Below, one piece after another: positions 1-9,119 of a stretch of DNA of 59,774 bases (position 1 is its first letter; every line of letters begins with the position of its first letter). Source of the DNA: Rhodopila globiformis (lineage in GTDB: Bacteria > Pseudomonadota > Alphaproteobacteria > Acetobacterales > Acetobacteraceae); the NCBI RefSeq assembly GCF_002937115.1, contig NZ_NHRY01000072.1, positions 1 to 59,774 of the forward strand. Direction: 5' to 3'. The position numbers and the translations under genes are program-made. The notes under the pieces were generated by a model. The model saw nothing but the letters and a program-made list of their open reading frames with translations. It made no database searches and had not been told where the DNA came from.

Positions 1-72
1 CAGGTCCTTGAAATGACTCAAGAACATGACCGTCTCGTCGAATGCCGTACACTCCCTCGCCGCGCCGTCCAT
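1..72 (-). CDS. ISAs1-family transposase, N-terminus (partial)
   Basis: A minus-strand frame starts with ATG at 72 and runs off the window start after 24 codons. Its last residues, FLSHFKDL, match the opening segment of ISAs1/H-repeat transposases, which is usually followed by a D-P-R motif. It would be the DDE transposase that mobilises the element whose end is at 158. Only the extreme N-terminus is visible, so activity cannot be judged. Confidence 0.6.
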   Translation of the reverse strand, partial: MDGAARECTAFDETVMFLSHFKDL

Positions 73-158
73 CGCCGTTCCCCGTCTAACGAATCGAGGA
101 TCGGCATAGATTCAGCGATTTAGCCGTTTGTCACGTACTCATTCACCCGATTGCCCTG
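1..158 (-). mobile_element. ISAs1-like insertion sequence, right part only
   Basis: The left edge of the window lies inside an insertion sequence. Read on the minus strand its end is at 158 and begins CAGGGCAATCGGGTGAAT, the CAGGGC-type terminus I associate with ISAs1-family elements, and the transposase gene starts 86 nt further in. Immediately outside this end, at 159, the tssM reading frame resumes with a residue run typical of the family. The other end and any target duplication lie outside the window. The family assignment rests on 24 transposase residues and the terminus, so it is probable rather than certain. Confidence 0.72.
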
Positions 159-2426
159 GCGTTCGGCGCCTCCCGCCTGGACGCGGCGCCGCTGCTGCGG
201 GGCGTGTATTTCACCTCCGGCACGCAGGAGGGCACGCCGGTCGAACGCCTGACCGCGACAATGGCGCGCAGCTTCGGCATCGACCAGGTGCAGGCGGCGT
301 CGCTCGTGCCGGAGAAGGGGCGCAGCTACTTCCTGACCCGGCTGCTGAAGGACGTGATCTTCGGCGAGGCGACGCTGGTGTCCCGCGATCCCGCGGCGGT
401 GCGGCGCTCGCTGGTGCTGCGCATCGGCGCGGTGGCGGTGGCGGCGCTGGTGGCGCTGCTGGGCACCGGCGCGCTGCTGCAGACCCGCAGCGTCAACAGC
501 GGCGCCGTCGCCCAGGCGAATGCGGCGCTGGCGGCCTATACCGCGGCGGCCAACGCGCAGGCGCTGGACCCGGTGCGCGATGACGACCTGCTGCGCATCC
601 TGCCGCTGCTCGACCAGGCGCGGGCGCTGCCCTACGGCGCCGGTGCGGAGCCCATCGGCGGCGGGTGGTTCCCGGGGCTGTCGCAGGCCGGCAAGCTGGC
701 GGCGGGATCGAGCGTCGTCTATCGTCACGCGCTGGAGAACATCCTGCTGCCGCGGCTGATCACGCGGCTGGAACACCAGATGCGGCAGAACTTCAACCGG
801 CCGGCGTTCCTGTACGAGGCGACGCGGGTCTATCTGGAGCTTGGCTCGCAGGGGCCGCTCGACCCCGACCTGATCAAGGCGTGGATGCACGCCGACTGGC
901 AGGCGGCCTGGCGCGGGCTTGGCGCGGATGACGCGCGGGAACGGCTGGAGCGCCACCTGGCGGCGCTGCTGGACGCGCCGCTGCCGAAGGTGCCGCTGGA
1001 CGGTGCGCTGGTCGAGGACGCGCAGCGCACCTTCAGCCGCGTGTCGCTGGCCGAGCGGGTGTACGGCACGATCGAGCGCTCGCCGCAGGCGGTGGCGCTG
1101 GCGCCGTGGCGGCCGGGCGATGCCGCCGGCGCGTCGGGCGTGCGGGTGTTCCACCGCCGCTCCGGCCGATCGATGAGCGACGGCGTGCCCGGCTTCTTCA
1201 CCGTGGACGGGTTCTACAAGGTGCTGATGCCGCAACTGCCGGCGGCGACGCGGCGGGCGGCGAGCGAAAGCTGGGTGCTGGGCAAGCAGGTCGAGATCGA
1301 CCCGAACAGCCCGCAGATGCTGTCGCTGCTGAACGACGTGGTGAAGCTGTACTACGCCGACACCATCCGCACCTGGGACGCGCTGATCGACGATATCGAC
1401 GTCGCGCCGCTGGGCTCGCTGCAGCAGGCGGTGCAGAGCCTGTATATCCTGTCCTCGCCGGACTCGCCGATGCGCGACCTGCTGGCGGGGATCGTGAAGC
1501 AGGTGTCGCTGACGGTGCCGCCGCCGGCGGACAAGGCCAACGGGGCGATGGCGGCGGCGCAGGGCGCGGCGCCGGTCATTGGCGGCGCGGACCCGGCGCA
1601 ACTGCTGATGGCAGAGGCGTCGCGGGCGCCCGACCCGATCCAGCGCTGGGCGCAGGTGGTGGCCGGCGGCGGCAACACGCTGCGCAGCGGCGGGGCGAAG
1701 AAGGGCGCGGCCGAGGCGTTCAACGCGCCCGGCGGGCCGGCTTCGCTGTGCCGGCAGGCGGTGTCGGGGCGGTATCCGTTCAGCCCGGGCTCGGCGAACG
1801 ACATCCCGCTGGATGATTTCGGCCGGCTGTTCGCGCCGAACGGGCTGCTGGACCAGTTCTTCAGCACGCAGTTGCGGCCGTTCGTCGACACCTCGGGCGC
1901 GGTGTGGAAGGCGCAAGCGGTGGCGGGGGTGGCGCCGCCGGTGTCGCCCAGGGACCTGGCGCAGTTCCAGCGGGCGGCGGCGATCCGCGACCTGTTCTTC
2001 GGCGCGGGCGGCGACCAGCCGACGGTGCGGTTCGACATCGCGCCGGTGTCGCTGGACAACGGCGCGAAGCAGGTGACGCTGGATTTCGACGGCACGACGC
2101 TGGTGGACGGCACGACGCTGGTGTATGCGCATGGCCCGCTGCGGGGGATCTCCGTCACCTGGCCGGGGCCGAACCGGATGAACAGCGCGCGGCTGGTGTT
2201 CGATCCGCCGCCCGCCAGCGGCCCGCCGGTGCTGCAGGCGAACGGGCCGTGGGCGCTGTTCCGGCTGTTCGGGCAGGGGCGGCTGCAGCAGGCCGGTTCG
2301 TCCGACCGCTACACCCTGACCTTCACCCTGGCCGATCGGCAGGCGGTGTTCGAGATCAGGGCGGGGTCGGTGCTGAATCCGGTCGCGCCGGGCGTGCTGC
2401 GGGACTTCCGGTGCCCGGGGCTGTAG
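159..2426 (+). pseudogene. tssM: tssM (icmF), 5'-truncated by insertion sequence
   Basis: This is the C-terminal part of TssM/IcmF, the inner-membrane protein that builds the T6SS membrane complex with TssL and TssJ. From 159 the frame reads AFGASRLDAAPLLRGVYFTSG-like sequence, the conserved segment just before the last membrane helix. It continues with that helix (V-L-R-I-G through L-L-G-T-G, about 418-480) and the long periplasmic part to TAG at 2426. Intact TssM is about 1100-1200 residues; about 755 codons remain. The cytosolic NTPase-like domain and the first two membrane helices are missing because the IS end lies at 158. A GTG at 204 could start a 740-residue protein, but it would have lost the domain needed for assembly. 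Confidence 0.88.
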
Positions 2427-3013
2427 CCAGCGGCTTCTACGGCAAGCTGCCGGCGCGCGGCGACTTCGTGCGCGCCGGCCTGCCGCGCGACTTCACCGAC
2501 CCCTGGGATTTATGGCTGTCCGGCGTGATGGCCGCGAGCCGGGAGGCGGCCGGCGACGCCTGGCTGCCGGCGTTCCTGGAGGCGCCGGTGTGGCGGTTTG
2601 TGTTGCCCGCCGGCCTGTGCGGGACGCGCGCCGCGGTCGGGCTGATGCTGCCGAGCGTGGACCGGGTTGGCCGCTATTTCCCGCTGACGTTCGCGGCTTT
2701 ATTCCAAGGCGGGGCCCCCGCGGGGTTCGAAGGCGGGTCCCCCGCGGGGCTGGAAGGCGGGTCCCTCGCGGGAACCGGCGCGTGGCTGGATCGTTACGAG
2801 GATGCGGGGCGGGCGGCGCTGGAGCGGGACCTGGAACCGGACGAGGTCATGGCGATGCTGGACACGCCGGCGCCCGATGGCGCGGGCGTGTCCGTTGGTG
2901 TATCGGAATGGTGGACCGAGGGTTCGCCGCGGCTGCAGCCGACGCGCATGGCGTTGCGCTCGCTGCCGGACGCGGCGGCGTATGCCGGAATGCTGGGACT
3001 TGCGGTTGCGTAG
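2411..3013 (+). CDS. tagF: T6SS-associated protein TagF
   Basis: A 200-residue protein of the TagF family (BMA_A0400 type), a post-translational regulator that restrains T6SS assembly in systems with the PpkA/PppA pathway. The family signature SGFYGKLPARGDFVRAGLP is present right after the start, followed by the conserved R-V-G-R-Y-F-P-L-T segment. GTG 2411 is chosen because it places this motif about seven residues in; it overlaps the tssM stop by 16 nt, typical of a translationally coupled tssM-tagF pair. A three-unit glycine/proline repeat is inserted after F-A-A-L-F. The next gene is the matching PP2C phosphatase, which supports the call. Confidence 0.88.
   Translation: MPGAVASGFYGKLPARGDFVRAGLPRDFTDPWDLWLSGVMAASREAAGDAWLPAFLEAPVWRFVLPAGLCGTRAAVGLMLPSVDRVGRYFPLTFAALFQGGAPAGFEGGSPAGLEGGSLAGTGAWLDRYEDAGRAALERDLEPDEVMAMLDTPAPDGAGVSVGVSEWWTEGSPRLQPTRMALRSLPDAAAYAGMLGLAVA
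2708..2779 (+). repeat. Three-unit 24-bp tandem repeat inside tagF
   Basis: Three consecutive 24-bp units start at 2708, 2732 and 2756, each beginning GGCGGG. In frame they encode GGAPAGFE, GGSPAGLE and GGSLAGTG. The unit length is a multiple of three, so copy number can change without breaking tagF. Confidence 0.85.
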
Positions 3014-3059
3014 CAGGTGAAACAAGGAAAGCAGGCGCTCGAGCCGAAGGATTGCCACG

Positions 3060-3806
3060 ATGAGCACACAGCCGTTCCAGTCCTGGGCGATGACGCATCC
3101 GGGGGCCAGGCGCCAGTATAACCAGGACACGTTCGTCAATCGCCCGGACCTGGGGCTGTGGGCGGTGGCCGACGGCGCCGGCGGCCACCAGGGTGGCGAG
3201 ATCGCCGCCGGCCTGCTGCGCGAGGCGCTGGACGAGATCCCGCCGCTGCTGTCAGCCTCGGAGATGCTGGCGCAGGTGCGGCTGAAAGTCGGCGGCACGC
3301 ATGACGCGCTGCGGGACCTGGCGAACAAGGACCACCAGCCGATTTCGGGGGCCTCGACGATCGTGGTGCTGATCGTGCGCAACGGTCATTTCGCCTGTCT
3401 GTGGGCGGGGGATTCGCGGGCCTACCTGCTGCGTGACGGGGTGCTGCGGCAGGTTTCGCACGACCACAGCCTGGTGCAGGAACTGGTCGATGCCGGCGCG
3501 CTGCGGCCGGAGGATGCCGAGAGCCACCCGCGCGCCAATGTCATTACCCGGGCGGTCGGCGCGGAGGTGGACGAGCTTTTGCTGGACAAGGTCAGCGATC
3601 GGCTTCAGCCGGGGGACCGGTTCCTGCTGTGCAGCGACGGGCTGCACAAGACACTGCGGGAGAGCGACCTGGCCGCCATGCTGGCGGAGTCGACCGGGGT
3701 GCCGCCGACGCAGGCGATGATTGCGGCGGCGGTGGCGATGGGTGCGTCGGATAATGTTACGGCGGTGGTGGTGGAGATTGGTGGGGCGGGGCTGTCGGTG
3801 TCATAA
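3060..3806 (+). CDS. pppA: PP2C-family serine/threonine phosphatase (PppA/Stp type)
   Basis: A 248-residue PP2C phosphatase. The metal-binding motifs are visible in order: WAVADGAGGH near residue 40, ASTIVVL near 100, GDSRAY near 120, LCSDGL near 190 and SDN near 230, so all expected aspartates are present. In T6SS loci such proteins (PppA) reverse phosphorylation of Fha by the kinase PpkA and switch assembly off. The gene follows tagF by 46 nt on the same strand. No kinase or Fha gene is in the window, so its substrate may be encoded elsewhere, or the enzyme may be an orphan of the decaying locus. Confidence 0.88.
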   Translation: MSTQPFQSWAMTHPGARRQYNQDTFVNRPDLGLWAVADGAGGHQGGEIAAGLLREALDEIPPLLSASEMLAQVRLKVGGTHDALRDLANKDHQPISGASTIVVLIVRNGHFACLWAGDSRAYLLRDGVLRQVSHDHSLVQELVDAGALRPEDAESHPRANVITRAVGAEVDELLLDKVSDRLQPGDRFLLCSDGLHKTLRESDLAAMLAESTGVPPTQAMIAAAVAMGASDNVTAVVVEIGGAGLSVS

Positions 3807-4445
3807 AAGGGATTCGTGCACAATGTCGAGCAAATCATGCTTGCATACCATGGCAGCAAACCTTCTCGAAATCGGCTTGAGGACTTTTTACAATAATCGC
3901 CGAGAGTGACATAAAATTCTTGCAGCCAGAGTCAGATACGCCAACATGATAATTAATTGTTCGGAATGATTTTTCGTTTGCCTTCGTCAAGTCCTGCCCG
4001 GAAAGCAGACTTGTCGATTCCAGCGGCAGTTTTGAGGTGGCGTCGCGAAGATATTTCCAAGATACCGGAGCTTACGGCGGTTCAGCCATTGCCAAGGACG
4101 ATTCTACAGCAGACCCCATGTAAGTTGGGACATCCGCTCATATACGGGAGCGGAGGAATCGATACCGGTATTTATTCGATAAACTTATGAAACTGCGTGC
4201 TGCCGCGAATTTTTGCGACAAGCTTTCACACGGTCCGCTGCGCCGGCCATCCACGCCTCAAGGCGCTGATGCAGAGGAAGGCGTGGACGCAGGGCCTTCC
4301 CGGTATGACGATAGTGCAATGGCCGCTCGACCCAACATATCTGCGGCCTCTCGTAACGTAACTCCAATGTAGTTGCAAGATCGTCATGGAACTGCTATGT
4401 TGCGCTCCGATTCCAACGGAGTTGGATAAATAAGGAAATAGTAAA
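3807..4445 (+). other. AT-richer intergenic region, no clear gene
   Basis: About 640 nt, visibly richer in A and T than the flanking T6SS genes. A 77-codon open frame (3957-4190) has no recognisable motifs and I do not call it. At 4248-4311 there is a degenerate copy of the palindromic repeat found elsewhere in the window (CCATCCACGCCT ... AGGCGTGGA). The composition change suggests acquired DNA beginning just after the phosphatase gene. Confidence 0.6.
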
Positions 4446-4892
4446 ATGAGCGTATGGCTTTACTTTCCGTTCGGCAACTTTAAAGAAGACGATGTACTGA
4501 AGGACGATGTCAAGGACTTCAGAGACGCCGGTGTAAAGTTCCATCGGACTGGCAACAAGCCAAGCTGCCTTGAGCGCGTGGGTGACGGCGATCTTCTCAT
4601 GATCGGCGGCCACGGTGATGAGGATGATTTCAGCATCTCGATGACGGCGCCGAAAGGAGAACGTTCACTCACAGCGAACGATTCAGCCCAGAAGCTGAAG
4701 AAATATGGGCTGAAGCGGACACACCAAAGCATTTTGCTGCTGACCTGCTTTGGTGGCGGGAGTACCAAAAAACACACTCACGCGCCGCGAATAGTCGGTG
4801 TCGCCAAGTCTGAGTTAGTTTCAGTGCATAAGAAGGCGGCGGGCAAATGCTTGGCCTCAGTATTGGCAAAGGTATTGGGAAAGGAAGGGTAA
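4446..4892 (+). CDS. Small clan-CD (caspase/CHAT-like) peptidase-like protein, probably truncated
   Basis: A 148-residue protein. Two segments resemble the catalytic strands of clan-CD cysteine peptidases: LLMIGGHGDE (candidate His in GHG) and, about 55 residues later, ILLLTCFGGGS (candidate Cys at the end of a hydrophobic strand). The ATG at 4446 has AAGGAA about nine bases upstream. The gene lies between T6SS accessory genes and hcp, in AT-richer DNA, the usual position for a T6SS effector or other acquired cargo. The same frame stays open for 55 codons beyond the TAA with protein-like sequence. The fold call is from motif spacing only. A mere structural mimic is possible, and no immunity gene is obvious. 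Confidence 0.5.
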   Translation: MSVWLYFPFGNFKEDDVLKDDVKDFRDAGVKFHRTGNKPSCLERVGDGDLLMIGGHGDEDDFSISMTAPKGERSLTANDSAQKLKKYGLKRTHQSILLLTCFGGGSTKKHTHAPRIVGVAKSELVSVHKKAAGKCLASVLAKVLGKEG

Positions 4893-5060
4893 TACAGCAT
4901 CCTGGTCGGCGGCTGGCCGGGGTCGTTCATTTCAAATGACCCTGAAACCGGCACTCCGTCCTTCGAATCAAATCCAGACCGAAAGGGCCGCCGTAACACT
5001 TACGTAGCTCAGTTGGATCATATTCAGTGGTATGATGCCTCGGGCGCCAACACCATCTGA
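4893..5060 (+). other. In-frame continuation beyond the stop of the peptidase-like gene
   Basis: After TAA at 4890-4892 the same frame remains open for 55 codons to TGA at 5058-5060. It begins YSILVGGWPGSF, and K-E-G-[stop]-Y-S-I-L-V-G-G-W-P-G reads like a natural strand following the catalytic cysteine region of a caspase-like fold. The stop therefore looks like a disabling or read-through codon within an ancestral gene of about 200 residues. No separate start or ribosome-binding site is evident for this piece. Confidence 0.4.
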
Positions 5061-5719
5061 TGGCGTCTTCGGCCAGCATATTGTTGCGCTCAGCGCTGCG
5101 CCAGAGGTGGCTGTCGAGCAGGAGTCCGCTGATGGCCGACAATGACACCGGATCAAACGGCCGATGGCCTGCCTAGTGCCACGGCGACGCGCTGCAATTC
5201 TGTCAAGGACTCCTCTCGCCAGTCCGGCCGTATCTGGCGGTGACACCTGTTGATTGATCCCGATACTTAAGTAGGTAACCAGAAGCCCTGCGACAAGGTT
5301 CTGAGCAAGCAATTGACGCAATGCCCAATTTTAAAGGCTTTTTCGGCATCCCCGGTGCGCACATGTCGCAAGACTTTTGGCTTCCTGGTTAGGACTTGGT
5401 AATGAGCAGACGAACCCTGTTTCGAGGTGTTCGTCCGCAGTGAGACTACCGAGCGTTTGCATGGAACAGGTCGCAGGCGAAAACCCAGTATCTCATTGAA
5501 CTCGTTTACGTGTTGCCGCTCTCGCAACCTTCTGATTACGCTAATCTGCGACCTGCTCCAACGTGCTGCGCGGGCGGCCCAACCCGCCGGTCGGCACCGG
5601 CTCGCAAATTGAAATGAGATAGAAATTGCATCTTTCGCAGAAACCCTCGCCACCGTCAGCCGGCGAGGGCTCCAGAGCGCTGCGTAATCCAGTGCGCGGA
5701 CGGCGCGCAAGCGTGCCGA
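5061..5719. other. Gene-poor region, no recognisable product
   Basis: About 660 nt with several short open frames on both strands, including a 147-codon minus-strand frame (5267-5710) that starts with TTG ten bases after the hcp stop. None contains a family motif I recognise. Base composition is mixed and lower in GC than hcp. It may be decayed insertion or cargo DNA, but nothing specific can be supported. Confidence 0.5.
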
Positions 5720-6196
5720 TCAGCTCTTCGCCATCTGCGTCAGATCGTATCCAACAACATCCTGCGACCCGCTGACCCTGGAATCCATGCCCGTGTAGCT
5801 GATCTGGATCTTGGTGAAGTTAAGCGACAACGACTCCGACGGCGCATCGCCACCCGAGGACGCGCTGTAGCCGCTCAAACCGACATCCGTCAGGTCATAC
5901 GCCAGGAAGGTCGCTACACCGTCCTTGGTCGTGGTGGTGAACTTGACCGTCACCTTCGAGCTGAAGTCGCCGCCAAGCGCATCCTGGAACAGCTTGTTCG
6001 AGGACATATCCATGACCTTGGTCACGACGATTTCGCTGATGCTCGGCTCGGAGCTTTCACGGGCCGTCGAGCCTCGCGCCGCCGTCCCGACAGCGCGGCC
6101 AACGCCGAACTGGAAGGATTGCAACTCGATCCACTTTTCGAAGACCTTGGTCGTCACGGCGCCATCAATGGAGCCGAACTTCATGTAGATAGCCAT
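5720..6196 (-). CDS. hcp: Hcp, T6SS tube protein
   Basis: A 158-residue Hcp (TssD) protein, the hexameric ring that stacks into the inner tube of the T6SS. It opens MAIYMKFGSIDG and has the family pattern of alternating beta-strands (VTVKFTTTTKDGVATFLAYDL) and the C-terminal strand that binds the next ring (LNFTKIQISYTGMD). Length matches the family. It lies 47 nt downstream of clpV on the same strand. The frame is intact, unlike most structural T6SS genes here, so it could still serve another T6SS in the cell. Confidence 0.93.
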   Translation of the reverse strand: MAIYMKFGSIDGAVTTKVFEKWIELQSFQFGVGRAVGTAARGSTARESSEPSISEIVVTKVMDMSSNKLFQDALGGDFSSKVTVKFTTTTKDGVATFLAYDLTDVGLSGYSASSGGDAPSESLSLNFTKIQISYTGMDSRVSGSQDVVGYDLTQMAKS

Positions 6197-6243
6197 GCTG
6201 CTGCTGCTACTTCCTTCTACGCCGAGCCGAACTCGGACACCGC

Positions 6244-8879
6244 CTAATCAATATTGTGTTGGAACAAGCCTTCGCTGTCCACCGACATCGTCACGCCGCC
6301 GATGGTTTCACCCGCCGCCAGCTTCGCCAGCACCCGCGACGACAGTTCGGGCAGCACCGTCCGCGACAGGATCTTCTCCACGTTGCGCGCGCCAGACGAC
6401 GTCTCGGTGCAGCGCGAGGCGATTGTATCGACAACCTCGTCGCCCCACTGGAACGCTGCCTGATAGGACTCGTGCACCCGTTTCTTCACCCGTCCAAGTT
6501 GCAGCACGACGATCTTGCGAATGATGTCGGGCGACAGCGGGAAATACGGCACCAGCGTCACGCGGCCCAGGAACGCCGGCTTGAAGTACTTCATCAGCTC
6601 CGGCATCAGCGCCTCGGCCAGGCCCGCCGCATCCGGCGCCGTCTCGGGATCGGCGAACAGCCGGTTGATCAGTTCCGTCCCGGCGTTCGACGTCATGATC
6701 ACGACGGTGTTCTTGAAGTCGATGTCGCGGCCTTCGCCGTCCTTCATGTTCCCCATGTCGAACACCTGGAAGAAGATGTCCTGCACCCCGGGATGCGCCT
6801 TCTCCATCCATCCAGCAGGATCACCGAATACGGCCGCCGCCGCACCGCCTCGGTCAGGATGCCGCCCTCGCCGTAGCCGACATAGCCGGGCGGGTTGCCC
6901 ATCAGCAGGCTGACCTTATGTTCTTCCTTGAACTCGGTCATGTTCAGCGTCGTCAGGTTCTGCTCACCGCCATACAGCAGATCGGCCAGAGTCAGCGTCG
7001 TCTCGGTCTTGCGGGTGCCGGAGGTGCCGACCATCAGGAAAACGCCGATGGGCTTGCGCGGATCGGTCAGGCCGGCGCGGCTGGTGCGGATCGCCTGCGC
7101 CACCGCCTCCAGCGCGTGCGACTGGCCGACGATGCGTTGCTCCATCGTTTCCTTCAGCGCCAGCACGGTGCGGATTTCGTTCGACTGCATGCGCCCGGTG
7201 GGGATGCCGGTCCAGCCGGCGACCACCTCGGCCACCGCCTGGCCATCGACCATCGGATGGATCAGCGGCTCCTCGCCGTGCAGCGCCCGCAGCTTCGTAT
7301 TGGCCTCGGTCAGCTTCGCCCGCAGCGCCTCGGCGGCGGCGGGATCCGTTGCGGCGTCGATCTGCGCGCGGGTTTCGGTCAGGTCCGCCGTCAGGGCCTT
7401 TTCCTGCTCCCACCGGTCGCGCAGAACGTTCACCTGGTCGGAGACCGAGTCGCGTTCCGCCTTCAGCGAGTCGCGTCGCGATTCGTGCTTCTCGCCGCCG
7501 GCGATCTCGCGCTCCAGGATGCTCAGTTCGGTGTCTATCAGAGCAATCCGCCGTTCCCGGTCCTCGATCGGCGCCGGGATCGCCGCCTGGCTCATGGCGA
7601 CGCGGGCACAGGCGGTGTCGATCAGGCTGACCGCCTTGTCACGCAATTGTCGTGACGGAATGTAGCGCGTCGACAGCCGCACCGCCTCGCTGACCGCGGC
7701 GTCCAGGATGCGGACCTTGTGGTGTTTCTCCAGCGTGCCGACCAGGCCGCGGATCATCGCGACGGCCATCGGCTCGGGCGGTTCCTCGACCTTCACGACC
7801 TGGAAGCGCCGAGTCAGCGCGGCGTCCTTCTCGAAGTACTTCTTGTATTCGGCCCAGGTGGTGGCGGCGATGGTGCGCAGTTCGCCGCGCGCCAAAGCGA
7901 GCTTCAACAGGTTGGCCGCGTCGCCCTGGCCGGCCGCGCCGCCGGCGCCAATCAGCGTGTGCGCCTCGTCGATGAACACAATGATCGGCTTCGGGCTGGA
8001 CTTGACCTCGTCGATCACGCCGCGCAGCCGGTTCTCGAACTCGCCCTTCATGCCGGCGCCGGCCTGCAGCAGGCCCAGGTCGAGGCTGCGGATCGTTATG
8101 CCTTTCAGCGCCGGCGGCACGTCGCCGGAGGCGAGCCGCATCGCGAAGCCTTCCACCACGGCGGTCTTGCCGACGCCGGCCTCGCCGGTCAGGATCGGGT
8201 TGTTCTGCCGCCGCCGCGTCAGGATGTCGATGATCTGGCGGATTTCGGTGTCGCGGCCCAGGATCGGGTCGATCTTGCCGGCCTCGGCCTGCGCCGTCAG
8301 GTCGGTGGTATACAGCTCCAGCGCGCCGGAGCCGGCCCGCGGCACGCCGCCCGAATCGACCGCCGCCCCGGCGGATTCGGCCCGCGCGACGGCTTCGGCG
8401 GTTTCCGCGCTGTTGGCGGTGATGCCGGCGAAGTCGCGTCTCAGCAGGTCCGGCGGGATCTTCAGCAACTGGCTGGAGGCGTCGCGGGCATGCCGCGCCA
8501 GATTCTCATCCGCCACCAGCGCCCACAGCAGGTGGCCCGAGCGGACGGCGGTCTGGCCCTGTTCCAGCGAGGCCAGCAGCCAGGCCTGCTTGACCAGTTC
8601 GACCAGCTCCGGCGCCAGCGACGGGGCGCGGCCGTTGCCGGTCTTCATCTTCTCCAGCGCGCGGTTCAAATCGGCGGCGAAGCGTCCGGGCTCGATTTCG
8701 TAATGGCGCAGTATCGCCGCCACGTCGCCGTCCGGCCGATCGGCCAGGGTGGCGAGCCAGTGCTCGATCTCGACGTTGTAATGGGTGCGGGAGAGCGTCA
8801 GGCCGGCGGCGGCTTCCAGGGCGCGGCGGCACGGCTCGTTCAACCTGGAAACCAACTGCTTGAGGTCTATTCCAGCTAT
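6244..8879 (-). pseudogene. clpV: clpV (tssH), inactivated AAA+ unfoldase
   Basis: ClpV recycles the contracted T6SS sheath. The N domain ([20 protein letters not shown]), first AAA+ module ([14 protein letters not shown]), middle region, second AAA+ module and C-terminal part can all be followed. Three lesions are visible. The expected initiator, 8879-8877, preceded by AGGGA and followed by A-G-I-D-L-K-Q-L, is ATA rather than ATG. The second Walker A reads GTSGTRKT, with Arg in place of the last Gly. Near 6808 one base is missing (LLDG-W instead of LLDEMEKAHPG), shifting the frame. The span is 2636 nt, one short of 879 codons. A TTG at 8855 could start a product, but the frameshift would still truncate it. 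Confidence 0.88.
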
Positions 8880-9034
8880 ATCTGTTCCCTGCCTGTATCC
8901 GGTGCCGGGAGGCGCCGCGGTGGTGAAGCTGCCGAAGTAGTCTTCTCGTATGTTATATTATGTTACAATAAGAATTATTGTTTAGTGTCGGTTCTGTCAT
9001 CCGCGGCCGGCGCCGCGGGAAGGGGAAAGCAAGC

Positions 9035-9119
9035 GTGGCCCTGCCTGACGGTTTTGATCTCGTCGCCCTGCTGGCCCCGATCCCCGGGGATGCGCCGCAG
9101 GGCCTCGATATCCGCGAGG
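9035..9119 (+). pseudogene. tssA: tssA remnant (first 28 codons)
   Basis: A GTG at 9035, preceded by AGGGGAA, opens ALPDGFDLVALLAPIPGDAP, the N-terminal ImpA_N segment of TssA, the T6SS assembly cap/chaperone. Homology stops at about codon 28 (G-L-D-I-R-E-D). At 9120 the DNA changes abruptly to tssC sequence in another frame. The rest of tssA (normally more than 300 residues), all of tssB and the 5' part of tssC are absent, so this is the left edge of a deletion. Confidence 0.75.

Noticed and set aside
120..2132. 670-codon minus-strand open frame opposite tssM
   Set aside because: Extremely Arg/Gln/His-rich product without motifs; it is the antisense shadow of GC-rich tssM coding DNA.
1904..3013. 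369-codon frame ending in tagF
   Set aside because: The first 170 codons overlap tssM in another frame and show no homology; TagF begins at GTG 2411.
3957..4190. 77-codon plus-strand frame in the AT-richer region
   Set aside because: No homology, no convincing start, composition not distinct from surrounding non-coding DNA.
5267..5710. 147-codon minus-strand frame after hcp
   Set aside because: TTG start without a ribosome-binding site and no recognisable motif; it could be decayed DNA, but nothing supports a gene.
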